A DNA stretch of 64,000 bases from CAYUAI01 sp964442745 (GTDB taxonomy: Bacteria; Pseudomonadota; Gammaproteobacteria; S012-40), in contig CAYUAI010000007.1 of the NCBI GenBank assembly GCA_964442745.1, positions 36,656 to 100,655 on the forward strand. Direction: 5' to 3'. Both the position numbers and the translations under genes were made by a program. Positions 60,329-64,000 of the stretch are shown here, piece after piece. The notes beneath the pieces are model-generated. The model was not told the origin of the DNA, searched no databases, and saw only the letters and a list, made by a program, of their open reading frames with translations. Within the stretch, counting starts at the first letter, position 1. Each line of letters starts with the position of its first letter.

Positions 60329-61738
60329 CTAGAATCTTGCGTAGTTCGCAGCTATCTGTTCGAGTTTTTCTTGCAAGTTTTCATCCGAAAACCAGCGACC
60401 ACGTGCCATGACCCCCGCTTGAGATTTTAGATTATCTAAATCTAATAAGGGATTTTTCTTGAAGAGAATCATGTCCGCCCTTTTGCCTGCTTCAATGGTG
60501 CCAAAAGATTCTGCTTCAGGTAAAGAGTGATCGATAAATTCACCTGCATTACGGGTCGCAATGGTCAGTGCTTCGAATGGCGACAAGCCTAATTCAGCAA
60601 GCACCTGCAGTTCTTCATGCGCGGAGAACCCGGGTACACCCCAGACTAACGGAGAGTCTGTTCCTAACACCAGTTTGACGCCATTATCAAAAAAAGATTT
60701 TACGTATTGTTGAACAAATTCATAATTAGCTATAAAAAATTCAGGGGTGCATCCAGGGAAATTAGTGAGGTTAAGAAAAAATGAACGCCAGATATCGAGC
60801 TCCATGGAATTTGCATAACGTGTTTCCGGCTTTGTTTGTAGCTCCTCAAAGGCGGCTTCATTTGCACAGGCGAGTTGGGTTTTTTTCTTCTCTAGGGCTA
60901 AGGTTGTATTAACATAGATCTGATTGTTTAAAGTAATTTCTGTGGCAGCAGTGATTAAATTTGGACCTAACCTCCAAAAATATGCTCCGGAATGCGCGAC
61001 CATATCCAAGCCATTGGTGAGACTGTCAATGGGGTCACCCTGAGGGAAGTGACCGAGCACCCCCATGTTTTCTATCTCGGCTTGCGAAAGAATGCCCCTA
61101 AATGCTGCTTCTGACACACCATCGTAGACTTTTATAAAATCGTAGCCTTGTCCTTTACTCGCAATCACATGATCCCGGCCATCTTGTTCCGTGATCACCA
61201 TTTGGCTTTCATCGACAATGCCCGGCAAATCATTGGGACCGCCAGCAAAACTGGCGACATAAACGCTTGGTCCAGGGATTGACCCATTCAATATGGGATC
61301 GCCCAGCGTCTCTTTCACTAAATTGCGGGAAGTGCCGCCAGTATCTTGCATACTCAATACGCTCGTAACGCCCTTTGCAAGATAGACCTGGGCTTCCTGG
61401 GCGCCTATAGAGCAGCTTGGGTCGCTCGCATCACAAAGCGGATGGATATGCATGTCTGCGATTCCTGGCATCAAAAAGTAATTTTTAGCCTTAATGATGA
61501 CGGCGTCATGTGGAATGGAAATGGTTCCATCTGGTCCGATTTTTTCAATTAACCCCTCACGCACGAGTACAGTGTGATTTTTTAGCTCAATCTCTGAAGT
61601 CATCGGGATGACAGTAACCGATTTAAAAGCAACAGATTTTTTCGCTGCAACTTCGTAAGGAAATGTATCTATGCATGCGGTAAGAGAAATCAGACATAAA
61701 ACCCAAAGAGTTCCCATAACGGTTTGTTTAATATTCAT
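60329..61738 (-). CDS. Amidohydrolase-family lipoprotein
   Basis: 469 residues with a lipoprotein signal (LWVLCLISLTAC, Cys about residue 22) and a metal-dependent amidohydrolase barrel. Metal-site marks are MHIHPLC (HxH after strand 1), HFPQGDP and HSGAYFW for the later histidines, and LGTDSPLVWG for the catalytic Asp. The C-terminal GTIEAGKRADMILF closes the composite beta domain. It resembles imidazolonepropionase- or dipeptidase-like exported hydrolases, substrate unknown. The gene is intact although both sides are mobile-element debris. The ATG at 61738 gives the full signal. Confidence 0.88.
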   Translation of the reverse strand: MNIKQTVMGTLWVLCLISLTACIDTFPYEVAAKKSVAFKSVTVIPMTSEIELKNHTVLVREGLIEKIGPDGTISIPHDAVIIKAKNYFLMPGIADMHIHPLCDASDPSCSIGAQEAQVYLAKGVTSVLSMQDTGGTSRNLVKETLGDPILNGSIPGPSVYVASFAGGPNDLPGIVDESQMVITEQDGRDHVIASKGQGYDFIKVYDGVSEAAFRGILSQAEIENMGVLGHFPQGDPIDSLTNGLDMVAHSGAYFWRLGPNLITAATEITLNNQIYVNTTLALEKKKTQLACANEAAFEELQTKPETRYANSMELDIWRSFFLNLTNFPGCTPEFFIANYEFVQQYVKSFFDNGVKLVLGTDSPLVWGVPGFSAHEELQVLAELGLSPFEALTIATRNAGEFIDHSLPEAESFGTIEAGKRADMILFKKNPLLDLDNLKSQAGVMARGRWFSDENLQEKLEQIAANYARF

Positions 61739-61852
61739 ATTATTAGCCTCTCATAATAAAAGTTTGAAATTTATCGTTCTAAGTGAAAAACTGAAGTGGA
61801 CGCCATCATTCAAACAACCAATTTAATTTCTGTCAGTGATATTCTGCCATTA

Positions 61853-62085
61853 CTACGCAGCCTGTTTTAAATTCAATTTGTACACCGAGTTTGGTGTCTG
61901 ACGATCCAGGCTTTGATGCGTCCGTTGTTGATTATAAAATGTTAAATAGGCATCAATATTTTCTTCTGCCTCTGGAATGCTCGCGTAGGCTTTTAAAATA
62001 CCTCTTCATATTTTAAACTTCGCCATAATCGTTCGATGAACACATTGTCTATCCATCGACCCTTGACCTGGTCAACCTTGTTAGT
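61853..62085 (-). pseudogene. IS3-family orfB C-terminal fragment with frameshift
   Basis: The minus strand reads GRWIDNVFIERLWRSLKYEE, then a frameshift in a T/A run at about 61,992, then AYASIPEAEENIDAYLTFYN and QQRTHQSLDRQTPNSVY. These are the last 75 residues of an IS3-group DDE transposase, a third lineage in this window. Nothing of the N-terminus is left; another transposase fragment abuts it at 62,086. Confidence 0.8.
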
Positions 62086-62095
62086 ACAACCCAGC

Positions 62096-62450
62096 TAATC
62101 GGCTTCTTTAGCATCTCAGTTAATTGCTTTTCATAATCAGCCGGGCTCATATAATCCAGCGTTGAGTGCAGGCGATGGTTGTTATAAAAGACAGATATGT
62201 AATTTAATATATCCTGTTGTGCTTCAAGGCGTGCCTGTGTCTGGTAGTGCACTCGCTTCANNNNNNNNNNNNNNNNNNNNNNNNNNNNNNNNNNNNNNNN
62301 NNNNNNNNNNNNNNNNNNNNNNNNNNNNNNNNNNNNNNNNNNNNNNNNNNNNNNNNNNNNAATATATCCTGTTGTGCTTCAAGGCGTGCCTGTGTCTGGT
62401 AGTGCACTCGCTTCAAACTACCGAAAGAAGCTTTCTACGACAGCATTATA
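62096..62450 (-). pseudogene. IS3-family orfB fragment spanning the assembly gap
   Basis: Reading leftwards from 62,450: NAVVESFF, a frameshift, GSLKRVHYQTQARLEAQQDI, then LNYISVFYNNHRLHSTLDYM and SPADYEKQL. This is the end of an IS3 transposase (IS2/IS150-like wording). The 100 N run and one copy of the flanking 55-base repeat must be removed for the frame to read as described. It is truncated at both ends. Confidence 0.75.
62261..62360. other. 100-base run of N, scaffold gap
   Basis: Exactly 100 N, the usual placeholder for a gap of unknown length. The 55 bases before it (62,206-62,260) are identical to the 55 after it (62,361-62,415), so the contigs probably overlap and the gap is artificial. 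Confidence 0.9.
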
Positions 62451-62536
62451 TACCATAGGTAACCCTCCCAGCAACCACCTGTACGACTCCTGCTGGCTCT
62501 AAGGAACTGCCAAACAATAACGTACCGATTTTAGTC

Positions 62537-63234
62537 ATGGAATGGATTCGCGAAAAATATGTCGCCATTGAAGATGATCTTGATGAGCGAGGGCGACGAC
62601 GCTGGGCGGGTGCAGAAGCGCGTTCGCTTGGATGGGGCGGTGTCACTGCTGTTGCTTAAGCTACCGGTATCTCTGATCGAACAATCCGTACAGGGATTCA
62701 GGAGCTTGATGACCCCAAAGCTGCACCCAGCAATAAACAAAGACGGCCGGGAGGCAGTCGGCGATCCCGAGAAAACGAACAACCAGGATTAGTCGAGGCT
62801 TTGGAAGCGCTGGTTGAGCCAGTGACACGTGGAGACCCTTGCCGCCCATTTCGTTGGACTTGCAAAAGTACGCATACGCTAGTGCGTGAACTAATTAGTG
62901 GCAAGGATACCAAGTGAGTAACACTAAGATCGGCCAACTGCTTCGCGTACAGGGCTATAGAAAAACGACTGAGGACAAGCAACATCCCGATCGAGATGCC
63001 CAATTCGAACACATCAACAAGCGAGTTAAAGCATTTTTACGCAAGGGGCAACCCGCGATCTCGATCGACACAAAGAAGAAAGAATCACTGGGAAACATGA
63101 AAAATTCGGGAAAAACTTACTGACCTAAAGGCAAGCCGACGAAAGTGTCAACCCATGACTTTCCAGATAAAAAGCTTGGTAAGGCAGTTCCATACGGAGT
63201 TTACGATATCGCTTTGAATGAGAAGCGGGCGTAA
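62537..63234 (+). pseudogene. ISAzo13-like transposase, degenerate
   Basis: From the ATG at 62,537 it reads MEWIREKYVAIEDDLDERGR and RRWAGAEARSLGWGGVTAVA, then a TAA where a Lys codon is expected, TGISDRTIRTGIQELDDPKA, a one-base frameshift near 62,915 and VSNTKIGQLLRVQGYRKTTE, QFEHINKRVKAFLRKGQPAI and DTKKKESLGNMKN with the first catalytic Asp. A TGA follows KTY at 63,121, then THDFPDKKLGKAVPYGVYDI before the end. Less than about half of the family length remains. Confidence 0.8.
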
Positions 63235-63247
63235 CGACACAATACCG

Positions 63248-63945
63248 CTATAGGGTAACCTTATGACTTGAATTCAGGACTGATAACTTTCCACTTTTAA
63301 GCAAACTTTTTGCTTCACTTAGAACGATGTCGTCTCCGTGTACATTTATAGTTACCTCAACGATTCCACTACTTCCAATGGAAACCGCTAAACTAGACCC
63401 AAGATTCGATATTTCAGAAAAAGGATCAAGGCTGTCAATTACCTCTATTTTCGCTTTATCACTCCCTTCCAACAATGAGTTCGCAATAGTTTCGCTTTCT
63501 TCCCAGTCACTTACTTCACCTTCTCACGCAACGATAGCCTTCGAATATTCGGTAGCATTTTTTTCAATAGATTTTTCGATATTTTCTTTAATCAATACTC
63601 TCTTTTTTCTTCGCTATTAAAAAGTTTATCAATTATTCCTGGCTTATATTTATCGGATTCTAACCTAGCTTTGTTTTCAAAATCCCCACTGTTTTGTGGT
63701 TTCTCGGGCTCTTTAGAAACAGCAATACCTTCCCAGTCAATGAGATCACTACATTCTTTATGCATAGATTTAATTACTTCAATATGATTATCGTAGACAT
63801 CAACTTCATATTCTGCTTGTTCCAATTCTTGCATTTTATCGTATTGCTTTTGCTGCCTTTCAAGCTCGCGTTGTCGGCATTTTGCATCTCGCTCAGCTGC
63901 GCGAACAGCGGCACCAATAGAACGTACTGTACCTTTCCAACCCAT
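63248..63945 (-). pseudogene. Broken gene for a long helical protein of unknown function
   Basis: The N-terminal part (MGWKGTVRSIGAAVRAAERD and a QRELERQQKQYDKMQELEQA coiled coil) is intact from 63,945 to a stop at 63,592. The frame then shifts by one, continues KENIEKSIEKNATEYSKAIV, meets an in-frame TGA near 63,523, and resumes as ANSLLEGSDKAKIEVIDSLD, then ISNLGSSLAVSIGSSGIVEV to a stop at 63,248. I recall uncharacterised proteins with this MGWKGT start and a V-T-I-N-V-H-G-D/N-D-I-V segment, all longer, so the 3' end is lost as well. Confidence 0.6.
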
Positions 63946-64000
63946 TTACTCCCCCCTTTGGGTAACCACATCTCACGGTAGGAGTCTCTGTTACCAAAAA

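Noticed and set aside
62162..62458. Plus-strand frame running across the N gap
   Set aside because: An artefact of translating N bases between identical flanks.

Overview
This window looks like a chromosomal contig of a gammaproteobacterium with a diaminopimelate-type cell wall. The evidence is the complete division and cell-wall (dcw) cluster in gammaproteobacterial order, a MurE with the DNPR signature, the LpoA-YraN-BON neighbourhood, a type A RNase P RNA, BioC/BioH-type biotin synthesis and MSHA-type pilus genes. No gene fixes the genus. The sequence is a scaffold: it contains a 100-base run of N near the right end.

Bases 1-25,400 are housekeeping and almost all on the minus strand. In transcription order they are mraZ, rsmH, ftsL, ftsI, murE, murF, mraY, murD, ftsW, murG, murC, murB, ddl, ftsQ, ftsA, ftsZ, lpxC, then a divergent dciA-like gene, an M23 peptidase, secA, a PilZ protein, pyrE and a partial DUF4124-like gene. 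Many junctions overlap by 1-11 bases, implying coupled translation. mraZ has a sigma70-type promoter followed by four repeats spaced exactly 10 bases apart, which fit an autoregulatory MraZ operator.

Bases 25,700-32,000 hold rnpB, rsmI, and a plus-strand set lpoA, yraN, a dolP-like BON lipoprotein and an FAD-linked oxidase. Bases 32,160-37,530 hold a sensory group behind a sigma28-like promoter: a methyl-accepting chemotaxis protein, an HD-GYP protein and a hybrid histidine kinase. They are convergent with three coupled MSHA-type genes (secretin, ExeA-like ATPase, TPR protein) that lack the rest of the pilus locus. A large exported protein resembling CE18/Agd3 polysaccharide deacetylases and a small exported protein follow. 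Then come the biotin operon bioB-bioF-bioH-bioC-bioD, comF, and a YadG/YadH-type ABC exporter.

From about 52.6 kb to the end the window is an accessory region rich in mobile-element debris. Two nearly identical 184-bp inverted-repeat elements in opposite orientation bracket a PduX-like GHMP kinase, transposase fragments and a ParE/Phd-type toxin-antitoxin pair. Three copies of a different 92-bp element follow. Two of them, inverted, bracket the tail of a probable polymorphic toxin, its likely immunity lipoprotein, and a DUF2975/Xre/lipoprotein trio. Fragments of IS3 (several lineages), IS1380 and ISAzo13-like transposases are broken by stops, frameshifts and truncations. An intact amidohydrolase lipoprotein sits among them. 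The N gap is flanked by the same 55 bases on both sides, so it is probably a scaffolding artefact.
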